A stretch of 64,000 nt of DNA from Eubacteriales bacterium (GCA_028693055.1 JAQUWD010000012.1:1-64000), one strand, 5' to 3'; counted from the first letter of the stretch, positions 34,056 to 43,474 are shown. Program-made: numbers and translations. The notes: a model not told the origin generated them from the sequence alone.

Positions 34056-35093
34056 TCAGGCTCCCTTGCGTAAACCGCAGCGTTTGATAGCGGTTTGAAG
34101 AATGTCGCAGACCAGCTGGGAATAAGAGACGCCGCAGAAATCCGCCAGCATGGGGTAATCGCTGTAGTTGGGCGCCAGCCCAGGCAGCGGGTTCAGCTCA
34201 ATAAAATAGCATTTTCCCTCCGCGTCCATGCGGAAATCAGCTCTGGCAAAATCCTTGCAGCCCAGCTGGCGAAAAGCGCGCAGGGACGCCTTGATCATTT
34301 CCTGTTCCTGGGCGGGGGATAGAGCCGCCGGGCATTGATAGCTGACATAGCGGGTGTAATCCTGCTTAACGGTATAGTCATAGACGTGATAGCTGCCCTG
34401 AGTGGGCTGCTTGTAGATAATTTCCATGGGTGAAAAGGCCCGCAGCTCCGTTCCGTTGCCAAGAAGGCCAACGGTGAACTCCCGCCCCTCAACATACTCC
34501 TCGGCTAGCATTTCTTCTTCGTAAGCATCAAAATTACGCTGGCATAGGGCGCGCAGCTCCTTTGCGTTTTGCACCACGCTCATGCCGGAAATCCCCTTGC
34601 TGGAGCCCTCCGCATTGGGCTTGACAATCACGGGATAATGAAGCGAAGGTAGCTGCGATAGATTCTCTTCGGTGATGACGGCATAATGAGGCGTACGGAT
34701 ATGGTAGGTGCTTAGAAGCCGCTTGGCCAGCGCCTTATCCAGCGCTACGCAAAGGGCGGTTTCGTCGGAGCCTGTAAAGGGGATTCCCATCATGTTCAGA
34801 AGCGCGGGTATCTGCGCTTCCCGTCCTCGCCCGCAGAAGCCCTCCGCAATGTTAAAAGCGATATCAACAGGAGCGGCTTGCAGCGTTTGCACCAGCTCAG
34901 GCCCAGCCTCAAGCGCTAGCACCTCCGCGCCTTTTTCCTGTAATGCGTTGCAAATGGCATGAACGGTGTCGATGCTGTCATACTCAGCTTCGCAATCGTC
35001 GGTTTTTCCTTTCACGCCTTTTTTAAGGTTATACAATACGCCAACCTTGAAACCGGTAAACGGGAGAGGGATATCCAAATCCATAGCCTCCAT
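34056..35093 (-). CDS. D-Ala-D-Ala-ligase-like ATP-grasp amino acid ligase
   Basis: The protein is an ATP-grasp enzyme of the Ddl group: KPNAEGSSKGIS loop, EEYVEGREFTVGLLG, YHVYDYTVKQ and the metal-binding ELNPLPGLAP. The N-terminal substrate segment reads FNIAEGFCGRGREAQIPALL instead of the HGxxGEDG of true Ddl, so it is a divergent subfamily with probably different substrates. Start at 35093 gives 345 residues behind AAAAAGGATGG; the promoter at 35136-35164 excludes the earlier start at 35144. Coupled to the aminomutase gene: ligation of beta-lysine to another amino acid is a reasonable hypothesis. Confidence 0.87.
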   Translation of the reverse strand: MEAMDLDIPLPFTGFKVGVLYNLKKGVKGKTDDCEAEYDSIDTVHAICNALQEKGAEVLALEAGPELVQTLQAAPVDIAFNIAEGFCGRGREAQIPALLNMMGIPFTGSDETALCVALDKALAKRLLSTYHIRTPHYAVITEENLSQLPSLHYPVIVKPNAEGSSKGISGMSVVQNAKELRALCQRNFDAYEEEMLAEEYVEGREFTVGLLGNGTELRAFSPMEIIYKQPTQGSYHVYDYTVKQDYTRYVSYQCPAALSPAQEQEMIKASLRAFRQLGCKDFARADFRMDAEGKCYFIELNPLPGLAPNYSDYPMLADFCGVSYSQLVCDILQTAIKRCGLRKGA

Positions 35094-35135
35094 GAAACCA
35101 CCATCCTTTTTCAATAGTACTCGATGTGCGCCATT

Positions 35136-35164
35136 GTTATACACCTGCCGCTAGGGGGTGTCAA
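35136..35164 (-). promoter_or_regulatory. Promoter of the ATP-grasp/aminomutase operon
   Basis: Minus-strand perfect TTGACA (35164-35159), 17 bp, TATAAC (35141-35136). It fixes the ligase start at or below about 35130. Confidence 0.75.
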
Positions 35165-35240
35165 TCATTATTTTTAACGGGATTTTTCTGCCCTGCATGC
35201 ATAAAAAACTGTCCGGTTTTTAGATATTCACCGTCCCGCA

Positions 35241-35269
35241 TTGCAAGCCAATAAAAAATAGGATATGAT
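35241..35269 (+). promoter_or_regulatory. Promoter of the DUF5107 gene
   Basis: TTGCAA (35241-35246), 17 bp, TATGAT (35264-35269), about 43 bp before the ATG at 35312. It is divergent from the promoter at 35136-35164. Confidence 0.65.
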
Positions 35270-35311
35270 AAACACAATCTAAAAAAACGTGCCATAAGGA
35301 GTAACGCTGCA

Positions 35312-37261
35312 ATGACGAAAATGACGGTGGAAACCCTGCGCTTGCCAATGGCTCCCCTTGGGCCGGAAAACCCGCTGCCGCCCATCGCGGGCGTGGGTAA
35401 CGTGCAGCAGCGCGCCCAGAGCACGCTGGACGAGAGCGACGGTCTGTATTTAGGCTACGGCTTTGTGAACGGCTGCTTTCCGTACCGGACGCTGGACGGC
35501 TATGGCGAAGAGCTAACGCAAGGCGAGCTGCCTGTGGTGGTGCTGGAAAACAAGTACCTCCGGGCGGAGCTTTGCCCCACGCTGGGCGGTAAGCTGCGCT
35601 CGCTAATCGATTTGCAAAAGGGTCGAGAGCTTTTATATTGCAACCCGGTGATCCGGCCCCGGAATCTTGCTGTGCGAAACGCGTGGACCTCCGGCGGCGT
35701 GGAATGGAACTGCGGCGTGATTGGTCACACACCCTACACCTGTCAGCCGGTTTTCGCTGCCCGCACGGCGCTTCAGGACGGCACGCCGGTGCTTCGGCTG
35801 TACGCCTTTGAGCGCATCCGCGCGGCGGTTTATCAGCTGGACATTTTTCTGCCGCAGGACTCTCGGCAGCTGTATGTGCGCACCCGGATTTACAATCCCC
35901 ACAAGGAAACCATCCCCATGTACTGGTGGAGCAATATAGCCGTGCCTGAAAACGATCAGGCGCGGGTGCTGGTACCGGCACAGCAAGCCTATACCCACGC
36001 TCATGGCGCGGTTTCCCGTACCGATATCCCCATGGTAGACGGTATCGACGTGACCTATCCCACCCACAATCCCGGAGCGGTGGATTACTTCTGGAAGGTG
36101 CGGGATAAGGCACGACGGGCGTTTGCCTGCTTGGACGGCGAGGGGTATGGATTGTGCCAATGCTCCACCGACCGGCTCCAAGGCCGAAAGCTCTTTGTCT
36201 GGGGACAGACCCCCGGGAGCCGCAATTGGGAGCGGTTCCTTACCGGCGCGGGCGATGATGGCTGTTATGTTGAGATACAGGCGGGTTTGGCCCGCACCCA
36301 GTATGAATGCCTGCCCATGCCGCCCCAAACCGCGTGGGAATGGCTGGAGGCTTACGGCCCCATGGAGGCGGAGCCCAGCCGGGTGCACGGAGATTGGCAG
36401 GCTGCGCAGGAGGAGCTGCTGCTTCGGATGGAAGCGTTGATCCCCAGAGATCGAATGGATGAATTGCTGGCGGCTACCCATGCCATGGCGGTCAGCCCTG
36501 CCGACGAGGTTTTATTTCAAGGCGACGGCTGGGGTGCGCTGGAGGTTCTGCGGCGGGAGCGGCAGCAGGACGCTCCTCTTTGCCCGTGGCTGGATTTCGG
36601 GCGGCCCGGACAGCTACAGGAGCCATGGAAACGGCTCCTGCTGGAGGGCTCCTTCGGGGAGCATCCCCTTGATGCGCCGCCGGAAAGCTGGATGCTGCAG
36701 CAGGAGTGGATAAAGCTGATGCAGACTGCCGTTTCTGGCCCAGACCAAGAAAACGCCTATGCTCAGCTAGAGCTGGGCATGTCGCTGCTGGTAAAAAAAG
36801 AGCTCAAGGTAGCTGCTGCTTGTCTGCGGCGTTCCTTGAAGCTCCGCCCTTCGGCATGGGCGATGTACGGTTTGTCCTATATGGGGGAGCCGAAAACGGC
36901 TTTGAATTGGCTGCTAAAGGCAGTCTCCTTTTCTCCCGATACGGGAGCGCTGGCGGTGGAGGCCCTTCGCCGTCTGCTGGAAGCCGACGCGCCTAAACGA
37001 GCGCTGGCATTGGAGGAGGGACTGCCGCAAAGCGTACGGGCGACGCCCCGGGTGCGGCTATACCGCTGCACGGCGCTGGTGCGGTTAAAGCGGATCAAGG
37101 AGGCGGAGGCTCTTTATCCCACGCTGTGTATTTCCGATTTGCGGGAGGGAGAGTTGGGCGTGACCAAGCTTTGGTTTGAGCTGCAGGAGGCAAAGTCGGG
37201 GAGCGAGGTTCAAGCATCGGCTTTGCCGACGGAGCTGGATTTCCGCACTCATCCCTGCTGA
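35312..37261 (+). CDS. DUF5107 protein with C-terminal TPR-like helices
   Basis: The first 350 or so residues match the pattern I know as DUF5107, a galactose-mutarotase-like beta sandwich: VVLENKYLRAELCPTLGGKLRSLID, WTSGGVEWNCGVIGHTPYTCQPV, MYWWSNIAVPE and LFVWGQTPGSRNWERFLT. The C-terminal 200 residues are helical repeats of TPR type (AYAQLELGMSLLVKKELKVAAACLRRSLKL). No signal peptide, so cytoplasmic. It is a paralogue of the larger protein at 50028-53192. Activity is not established; sugar binding or a hydrolase/lyase role in glycan breakdown is likely from context. Its end overlaps the convergent response-regulator gene by 13 bp. Confidence 0.85.
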   Translation: MTKMTVETLRLPMAPLGPENPLPPIAGVGNVQQRAQSTLDESDGLYLGYGFVNGCFPYRTLDGYGEELTQGELPVVVLENKYLRAELCPTLGGKLRSLIDLQKGRELLYCNPVIRPRNLAVRNAWTSGGVEWNCGVIGHTPYTCQPVFAARTALQDGTPVLRLYAFERIRAAVYQLDIFLPQDSRQLYVRTRIYNPHKETIPMYWWSNIAVPENDQARVLVPAQQAYTHAHGAVSRTDIPMVDGIDVTYPTHNPGAVDYFWKVRDKARRAFACLDGEGYGLCQCSTDRLQGRKLFVWGQTPGSRNWERFLTGAGDDGCYVEIQAGLARTQYECLPMPPQTAWEWLEAYGPMEAEPSRVHGDWQAAQEELLLRMEALIPRDRMDELLAATHAMAVSPADEVLFQGDGWGALEVLRRERQQDAPLCPWLDFGRPGQLQEPWKRLLLEGSFGEHPLDAPPESWMLQQEWIKLMQTAVSGPDQENAYAQLELGMSLLVKKELKVAAACLRRSLKLRPSAWAMYGLSYMGEPKTALNWLLKAVSFSPDTGALAVEALRRLLEADAPKRALALEEGLPQSVRATPRVRLYRCTALVRLKRIKEAEALYPTLCISDLREGELGVTKLWFELQEAKSGSEVQASALPTELDFRTHPC

Positions 37262-38667
37262 GCCTGATTGCGGTACTGCTTGGGCGTTACGCCCGTCTCT
37301 CGCTTAAACAGCTTGGTGAAGGTTAGGTAGCTGTCATAGCCCGCCTTGTCGCTGATTTCCGAAACCAGCAAATTCGTCGTTTCCAAAAGCTCCCGAGCGT
37401 AATCCATGCGAAGCGCGTTCAGGTAATTGGTAAAGGTCGTGCCCAGCTCCTTTTTAAATAGCTGGCTCAGATAGCTGGGGTTGATGCAGTGGCGGGTGCT
37501 CAGCTCTTGAAAGGAAATTTCCTTGGTGAAGCTTCCGTTGATCTCTGTAACCACCTGTCGCAAGGTTTCGTTGTGAAGCTGATCCGCGTTAAAGGCGGGC
37601 CCGGTCATATGGCTAAGCTCCCGGCACAGCGCTTTGACCATGGCTTCAAAGGAGCCGTAGCGCTCGGCTACCTCGAAGCCAAACCGCAGGGGAGTGGGGC
37701 AGGGCTGATTTTTCATGCGACACAGCAAAGTCTGACATTGATTGTGAACCGTTACCGCATCCCCCAGCCGCAGCGCCGATTGCTCCTCCGGGCTTAGGGA
37801 GGACAGGCTGTGGATGGCTTCCTTGGGTCGGTTGTGATTGCAAAGGGAACGGAATTTTTCCGAAAAGGCGGTAGGCTCGGCGCTTTGCGGCTCTACCCGC
37901 CCCAAGGGGTTCTGTCCCGGGTTGAAAAATCCAGCGTAAAGCTGACCGCAAAGCGCTTCAAAGCTGTTACAGAGATAGCTTTCCGGCTGAGAGGTTACGT
38001 CGTACACAAAGGCGGACAGCTGCCCCTCCGTGACCGCCGCCAGCAGCGCCGAGCGGAAGGGATAGCCCTCCAGCGCCGTTAAATCTCCTTGAATCAGATA
38101 CATCCGGCAGCGTTCCCCCACCCGGAGAGCGGTAGCTGGCAGCACGCCCTTTAGCGGCGCTTCCCCAGCACCGTCGGATAAGCCCACGGCAATGGGCTGG
38201 CCTTCGGCAAAGCCCGCCAGCAGTGGACGAGCGTTCTCCGGGGACGGAGCCGTCAAAAAATGCCCCATGGCTCGGTTGCGCCGCGCCTCGTCGTCCTCCA
38301 GCCTGCCCTTGATTTGCTGCAATATTTCCGCAAGCTCCTCATTTTCCACAGGCTTAAGGCAATAGCCTGCCGCCCCCAAGCGGATAGCGTCCTGGGCGTA
38401 GCGAAATTCCGCATGACCGCTGATGATCACAAACAAGGGCGGCGCTTCCAGCTCCCGGCATTGCTCCATCAGCTCGATGCCGGTAAGGCCGGGCATTTTC
38501 ACGTCGGTCAGCACTACCTCCGGCTTAGCGCTGCTGATCAGCGCCAGCGCTTCCCGTCCGTTGGTGGCGGTGGCCACTACCTCAAAGCCGCTGCCTTTCC
38601 AGTCAAAGCCGAAAACAAGGCTGTTGATAATCATGCGTTCATCATCCACAATCAATACCGAATGCAT
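37249..38667 (-). CDS. YesN-type response regulator (receiver plus AraC domain)
   Basis: This 472-residue protein has an N-terminal receiver domain with VLTDVKMPGLTGIELM (phospho-Asp near 56), an uncharacterised middle region and a C-terminal AraC domain (FQELSTRHCINPSYLSQLFKKELG and VSEISDKAGYDSYLTFTKLFKRETG). It pairs with the histidine kinase gene 2 bp upstream. YesN proteins usually activate neighbouring sugar ABC transporter genes, so the binding-protein genes at 40459 and 42198 are the expected targets. Confidence 0.93.
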   Translation of the reverse strand: MHSVLIVDDERMIINSLVFGFDWKGSGFEVVATATNGREALALISSAKPEVVLTDVKMPGLTGIELMEQCRELEAPPLFVIISGHAEFRYAQDAIRLGAAGYCLKPVENEELAEILQQIKGRLEDDEARRNRAMGHFLTAPSPENARPLLAGFAEGQPIAVGLSDGAGEAPLKGVLPATALRVGERCRMYLIQGDLTALEGYPFRSALLAAVTEGQLSAFVYDVTSQPESYLCNSFEALCGQLYAGFFNPGQNPLGRVEPQSAEPTAFSEKFRSLCNHNRPKEAIHSLSSLSPEEQSALRLGDAVTVHNQCQTLLCRMKNQPCPTPLRFGFEVAERYGSFEAMVKALCRELSHMTGPAFNADQLHNETLRQVVTEINGSFTKEISFQELSTRHCINPSYLSQLFKKELGTTFTNYLNALRMDYARELLETTNLLVSEISDKAGYDSYLTFTKLFKRETGVTPKQYRNQAQQG

Positions 38668-38669
38668 GC

Positions 38670-40391
38670 CTATGCCTCCTTTAGCGCCGGTAGGCGCAGC
38701 TCTACAGTGGTGCCCTTTCCAAGGGTGCTGTTCAGCGTTACGCCGTATGCCGGGCCGTATTGCAGCTTCAGGCGGCTGTCCACATTGAGGATGCCGATGT
38801 GCCCCGTGCCCTCTGCATCCTGCGCCGGGTCCAGCGTGCGCTTCAGCCGGCCGTTCAGCTCCGTTAGCACCTCCGGGGACATGCCCACGCCGTCGTCAAT
38901 AACCTTGAGCACCAGCGTCTGCTCCTCTAGCTTGGTTTCCACCGTCAGGTGACAGAAGCCGTCGTGCTGTTCGATCCCATGGACGATAGCGTTCTCGATC
39001 ATGGGCTGCAGGATCAGCTTCGGCACTAAAAAATCGGCGCATTCCTTTGGCATGGGGCAGGCAACGTCAAACCGATCCTGAAAACGGTAATGCTGTATGT
39101 TGAGGTAATTCTGCGCGATTTTCCATTCCTCCCGTAGGGGAACAATGCTTTTGCCCTTGATGCTATATTTGAAAATGAGGCTCAAGGAGCGGGCGATTTC
39201 GGCAATCTCCGGCTGACCGTTGGTATAAGCGATGCCCACCATGGTTTCCAAGGTGTTGTACAGAAAGTGGGGGTTGACCTCGCTGCGCAGATGGGCTAGC
39301 TCGAACTGCTTGGCTAGCAGACGGTTTTCGTAGGCGGCGGTGTTGGCGTCTACCACCTCGGCGGTTAGCTGCACGGTTTTTTCAAGCAAGGCGTTAAATT
39401 CGTTGCCGATGCGCCCCGCCTCCTGATAGCCTTCAAGTTCCACCTGTTCGCTGAGGTTGCCTAGGCTTCCGCCGCCTAGCTTTTCAATGAAGCGAAGCAG
39501 CTGCTTTAAGGGGCTGACTAGGTTTCGCGCAAAGGCGATCCATAGCAGCGCCAGCAAAGACAGCAGCCCCAGCGCTACCAGCAGCTCGCCGTTGCGGCCG
39601 TCGCCGGAGGCAAGAAGGCTTTCGGCCCTTTCCTGCAGCACATAGATATGATAGCCAATGGAAAGGGGCGTATCGGAAAAATAATAGGGATCGTTCCGAC
39701 GAGCCTGCTCCAGCGCCGCTTGCCCGGCCCGCGGCCCGTTGCTCCATACCACCTGCCCCGCTTGATCCGCCAGATACAGCGTTAGATCGCTGGCGGCGGA
39801 AAGCTGACGTTCGCCGGTAAAGGCGGAATCCGAAAGCACAAGGTATACGTTGCCGATGTTCTGGCTAGTCTGGTTATAGCTATCGATGGATTCGATGTTT
39901 TTGCTCATGACCAAATAGCGCTGGGAGGTTTTCCCTTGATGGGAAACCATCAGCCCGCTTAGGGACAGCGTGGTAGCCGTCTGAGGCGGCACCTCGGTTT
40001 GGCTGTCCGCCAGGTTGTAGAGCCGACCTTGGCTGTCCTCCACCACGATGTCCGTTATGGAGCCGCTCAAGGTGGCGGCCTGTATCAAAGCCCTTTTCAG
40101 ACTGCCGTATCGCTCCACCCGCTCGCCCTCGCTTTTGGCAAACAGGAATTCCTGCACGTCCTTGTCGAAGGAGATTAAGCGGATGATTTTGGCATAGCTG
40201 TCGTACTGCGCCTCGGCCATGCGCTCCGTTTGGTCCACCAGACTGTCCACATACTCCACAAAGGTGTTGTGGGCGGAGGTTTGCGCCTGACTTAGGGTAA
40301 ACAAAAGATAGCCTGTCAGCAGCGCCGCCGTGAATGCGCACATCAAGGCGATTTGCGTATAGACCCGCAGCCTTCGATACCAGCGTAGCAT
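38670..40391 (-). CDS. YesM-type sensor histidine kinase
   Basis: Two membrane helices (about residues 10-33 and 280-300) flank an extracytoplasmic sensor domain; then come HAMP-like sequence and a His-kinase domain with the phospho-acceptor EVNPHFLYNTLETM, N-box PMIENAIVHGIE and G-box DDGVGMS. Start chosen at 40391 behind a GGGGGGG stretch (573 residues); the frame is open further upstream to 40565, but that overlaps the divergent binding-protein gene. Cotranscribed with the YesN gene. Confidence 0.92.
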   Translation of the reverse strand: MLRWYRRLRVYTQIALMCAFTAALLTGYLLFTLSQAQTSAHNTFVEYVDSLVDQTERMAEAQYDSYAKIIRLISFDKDVQEFLFAKSEGERVERYGSLKRALIQAATLSGSITDIVVEDSQGRLYNLADSQTEVPPQTATTLSLSGLMVSHQGKTSQRYLVMSKNIESIDSYNQTSQNIGNVYLVLSDSAFTGERQLSAASDLTLYLADQAGQVVWSNGPRAGQAALEQARRNDPYYFSDTPLSIGYHIYVLQERAESLLASGDGRNGELLVALGLLSLLALLWIAFARNLVSPLKQLLRFIEKLGGGSLGNLSEQVELEGYQEAGRIGNEFNALLEKTVQLTAEVVDANTAAYENRLLAKQFELAHLRSEVNPHFLYNTLETMVGIAYTNGQPEIAEIARSLSLIFKYSIKGKSIVPLREEWKIAQNYLNIQHYRFQDRFDVACPMPKECADFLVPKLILQPMIENAIVHGIEQHDGFCHLTVETKLEEQTLVLKVIDDGVGMSPEVLTELNGRLKRTLDPAQDAEGTGHIGILNVDSRLKLQYGPAYGVTLNSTLGKGTTVELRLPALKEA

Positions 40392-40458
40392 TCTGCACCC
40401 CCCCATTTTTATCCATTGTACACGTATGCCACGGCAAAGACAAGGAGGAAATCTCTGG

Positions 40459-42009
40459 ATGAAAAAGCTTGCGTTTTTACTCTGCCTTCTTTTGGCGGCC
40501 TGTCTATCCGCCTGCGCCCCGGAGCAGCCAGCCGACAGCTCCAGCCAGCCGGAGCCGGTGCACATTACCGTAGCCTTCTGGAATGCGGGCGTTATGCAGG
40601 GGGACGCTTTTCAGCGCTACGTGGAGGAACGGTTTGGCGTGGTGCTGGAGCCTGTGGATCTCTCCTACGAAAACTACACCCAGCGCTTGCAGCAGCTGGC
40701 GGCGACGGACGAGCTGCCGGATATCATGGGCAATGATATTATGGGTACCTCGGCTTATGAAAGCTGGATATCCCAAAACAAAATTCGCGCCATCCCCAAA
40801 AGCCTTTCTGCCTATCCCAACTTACAGCGCTATCTGGATCAGCCCTATAACGAGCGGTTCAAGCGGGATAACGGCTCCTTTTACGCCATTCCCCGGTTGA
40901 CCTATACGGAGGAAGCGCTTTGGGCGCTGGACCGCTGTATTATGCTGCGCAAGGACTGGATGCAGAAGCTGGATTATACCGTGCCCCAAAGCTGGGAGGA
41001 ATTTCGGCAGCTGTTAAGCGCCTTTGTCCATGACGACCCGGACGGCAACGGAATCGACGACACCGTCGGCTTGACCGCTTCTCATTTAAATACATTGGAA
41101 GCCGTATACCTCAACCTTTTCCCGGAGCTAAGCAATACCGAGCGGGGCTGGATGTACGAGGATGAAAAATGGATGCCCGTGTACTGCTCCAAGCGCGTCG
41201 CCCCAGCGCTGGAAACCATGCGGCAGCTTTATCAGGACGGCTTGCTGGACCCAAGCATCGCCTATGTTTCCACCCAAGAGGCGGTGAACAACTTCGCCAA
41301 GGGCAAATCCGGGGCTATTTGCGGCCAGTACTATCTGGTGCTGAACTGTCTGGCGGATTTGGGCATGCTGGATCAAGCCTATGATATGGTGCAGATTTTG
41401 CCTACCTGGCCCTGCGAGGACGGCAACCGCTACCGCTTTACTACTAGCCTCCATTGGTCGGAAAGCTATTTCGGCGCGAGGGTAGACGACGAAAAGATGG
41501 ATAAGATTCTAGCACTGTACGATTGGCTGCTTTCGGATGATTTTATGCTGTGCTATCGCTATGGAATCGAGGGAACGGATTGGGTTTACGAAGCCGGTCG
41601 GGTAAAGGCGCTGCGCCAGATTTCGCCTTTGCGGGAATACCCCAGCCTGTCGATTCTGTCAAAGCTGGTGCAATGGCATCAGGACGAGCAGTATGAGCTG
41701 AGCGATTATAACGAGCTGACCTATGGCCGCCTGACCCTTGCCAACGCCAGAGAATGGCTGGACTGGTTCCGCAATCATACCAAACGGGTCAATTATAATT
41801 ATGATATTGTTTTTATGTCGACCCAAGCTAAAAACAGCTTGGTATACAATACGGTAGCCCAGGAAAAGATGTTAAAGGTCATTGTCGGGCAGGAAAGCGC
41901 GCTGACCGCATGGCCGAAGGCCCTGAAGGAAATGGAGGACAGCACCACCTTGCTGGCTGCCATCGACGAGGTGACCGCCGAGGCGCGCAGATTAGGAGTC
42001 CAGCCCTGA
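40459..42009 (+). CDS. Solute-binding lipoprotein 2a, divergent from YesM
   Basis: The 516-residue protein starts with a lipoprotein signal MKKLAFLLCLLLAACLSAC (lipobox LSAC) and continues with a family 1 sugar-binding fold including DPDGNGIDDTVGL, as in LplA/YtcQ. Start at 40459 behind AAGGAGG. It is the only binding protein in the window with a lipobox. It has no LplB-type permease of its own; the transporter that follows has another binding protein. Position beside the sensor kinase suggests that it may present ligand to YesM, an inference. Confidence 0.9.
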   Translation: MKKLAFLLCLLLAACLSACAPEQPADSSSQPEPVHITVAFWNAGVMQGDAFQRYVEERFGVVLEPVDLSYENYTQRLQQLAATDELPDIMGNDIMGTSAYESWISQNKIRAIPKSLSAYPNLQRYLDQPYNERFKRDNGSFYAIPRLTYTEEALWALDRCIMLRKDWMQKLDYTVPQSWEEFRQLLSAFVHDDPDGNGIDDTVGLTASHLNTLEAVYLNLFPELSNTERGWMYEDEKWMPVYCSKRVAPALETMRQLYQDGLLDPSIAYVSTQEAVNNFAKGKSGAICGQYYLVLNCLADLGMLDQAYDMVQILPTWPCEDGNRYRFTTSLHWSESYFGARVDDEKMDKILALYDWLLSDDFMLCYRYGIEGTDWVYEAGRVKALRQISPLREYPSLSILSKLVQWHQDEQYELSDYNELTYGRLTLANAREWLDWFRNHTKRVNYNYDIVFMSTQAKNSLVYNTVAQEKMLKVIVGQESALTAWPKALKEMEDSTTLLAAIDEVTAEARRLGVQP

Positions 42010-42071
42010 AAAGCTGGCCTGTAATTAGCAAAAGCTGTCCGCTGTTTAGATTTGGGGATTCGAGACGGTTT

Positions 42072-42101
42072 TTCCTATCGTATTTGTCACTTTCTTATAA
42101 T
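42072..42101 (+). promoter_or_regulatory. Possible promoter of ABC operon 2
   Basis: A perfect TATAAT (42096-42101) lies about 97 bp before the binding-protein start, with only a poor -35 (TTCCTA, 18 bp upstream). A weak -35 is what one expects for a promoter that needs an activator such as YesN. Confidence 0.4.
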
Positions 42102-42197
42102 CTTCGCCCATTGTTTCCATTCCATTCATCGGGTATCCTTAGCACATACTCCTTCCCTCAAGGGAAGGCGAAAAGAAAAACAGGAGGGTACCTTATT

Positions 42198-43418
42198 ATG
42201 AAGAAGATTGCAGCATTGCTCGTGGCTCTTGTCATGATGTTGTCCATGACTGCCGTTGCCGAGGGCACGACGGAATTGACTTATTGGTCCATGTGGTCCA
42301 GCACGGAGCCTCAGGCCATCGCCATCCAGAAGATCATTGACGAATACACCGCCGCTACCGGTGTGAAGGTCAACGTGGAGTGGATGGGCCGCGACATCAA
42401 GACCACCATTGAAACCGCTATTGACGCGGGCGAAAAGGTTGATCTGTTTGACGACGACTTCCAGCGCGTTTCCCAGCAGCTGGGTGGAAAGCTCACTGAT
42501 CTGGAAGAAATGGCTAAGGCTGTCAATTATGACGATTTCGCCATCGCCGCTCTGCCTGCCGCCGTGCGCGGATGGGCTAGCTCCTTGAAGGCGATCCCCT
42601 ATCAGTCTTACTCCTCCGGCATTTTGTACAACGTGGAAATGTTTGAAGCCGCCGGTATCGAAGCCGCTCCCGCCACTTGGGAAGAGCTGCTGGCTGCCTG
42701 TGAAAAGCTCAAGGCCGCCGGATACGCTCCCTTTGCTCAGGACGATGCGTATGTCCGCTACACCTACGGCTTCCTGCTGGCCCGTTACATCGGTCAGGAT
42801 GCTGTGAAGGAACTGGTTATCAACGGCGATTGGGCCGAGAATGAGGGCGCTCTGAAGGCTGCCCAGCGCATTGAAGAGCTGCACACCTTGGGCTACCTGT
42901 CCGACGAAGTGCCCGGCACCTACCCCGCCAGCCAGAACGGTCTGGGCTTCGGCACCACCGCTATGGTCGTATGCGCTACTTGGGTACCCAACGAAGTGCT
43001 CACCAACACCGAATACACCGGCACCATCGGTATGTATAACTTCCCCAGCGTCGAGGGCGGCGTTGATCCTAACACCTATGCCAATATTGGCGCGCAGGCC
43101 TTCGGCATCCCCGCCACCAGCGAAAACGCTCAGGCTGCCTTTGACCTGATCATGGCTATTGTCAGCGGCACCGGCGATTCCATGTTGGCTATGGAAACCA
43201 ACTCCTTGCCCTGCGACACCCGCAACACCGAATGGCCCGAGCTGCTGGCTGGCTGCAAGGACGCCGTTAACGCTCAGACCGGCGTATATGACTGGAACAT
43301 GGGTCTTGGCGAGAACGCCGATATCGACGCTACGCTGCAGACCAATCTGCTCAAGCTGTTCGAGGGCGGCTTCACTGCCCAGCAGTTCATCGACGCCATG
43401 GAAGAGGCCTCCAAATAA
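42198..43418 (+). CDS. ABC transporter solute-binding protein 2b (MalE-like)
   Basis: The 406-residue protein has a signal peptide (MKKIAALLVALVMMLSMTAVA) without lipobox cysteine and a family 1 sugar-binding fold (LTYWSMWSSTEPQAIAIQKIIDEYTAATG, YQSYSSGILYNVEMFEAAGI). It is the binding partner of the two MalF/MalG-type permeases that follow. ATG at 42198 is preceded by AGGAGGG; the open frame upstream to 41910 is not coding. Confidence 0.93.
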   Translation: MKKIAALLVALVMMLSMTAVAEGTTELTYWSMWSSTEPQAIAIQKIIDEYTAATGVKVNVEWMGRDIKTTIETAIDAGEKVDLFDDDFQRVSQQLGGKLTDLEEMAKAVNYDDFAIAALPAAVRGWASSLKAIPYQSYSSGILYNVEMFEAAGIEAAPATWEELLAACEKLKAAGYAPFAQDDAYVRYTYGFLLARYIGQDAVKELVINGDWAENEGALKAAQRIEELHTLGYLSDEVPGTYPASQNGLGFGTTAMVVCATWVPNEVLTNTEYTGTIGMYNFPSVEGGVDPNTYANIGAQAFGIPATSENAQAAFDLIMAIVSGTGDSMLAMETNSLPCDTRNTEWPELLAGCKDAVNAQTGVYDWNMGLGENADIDATLQTNLLKLFEGGFTAQQFIDAMEEASK

Positions 43419-43438
43419 GACGATCCTTACAATTGGGC

Positions 43439-43474
43439 GGGCGGCATCGTTTAGGCGCTGCCGCCCTTCTTTTC
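43439..43474 (+). terminator. Hairpin between binding protein 2b and its permeases
   Basis: GGGCGGCA (43439-43446) pairs with TGCCGCCC (43459-43466), followed by TTCTTTTC. As at 28289, it lies between binding protein and permease genes and is probably an attenuator or 3' stabiliser. Confidence 0.7.

Noticed and set aside
35220..36481. Two long minus-strand frames (297 and 282 codons)
   Set aside because: Antisense to the DUF5107 gene, without start signals or protein-like composition; one also covers the divergent promoter region.
42126..42884. 252-codon minus-strand frame
   Set aside because: Antisense to the clear binding protein gene at 42198 and lacking a ribosome site.
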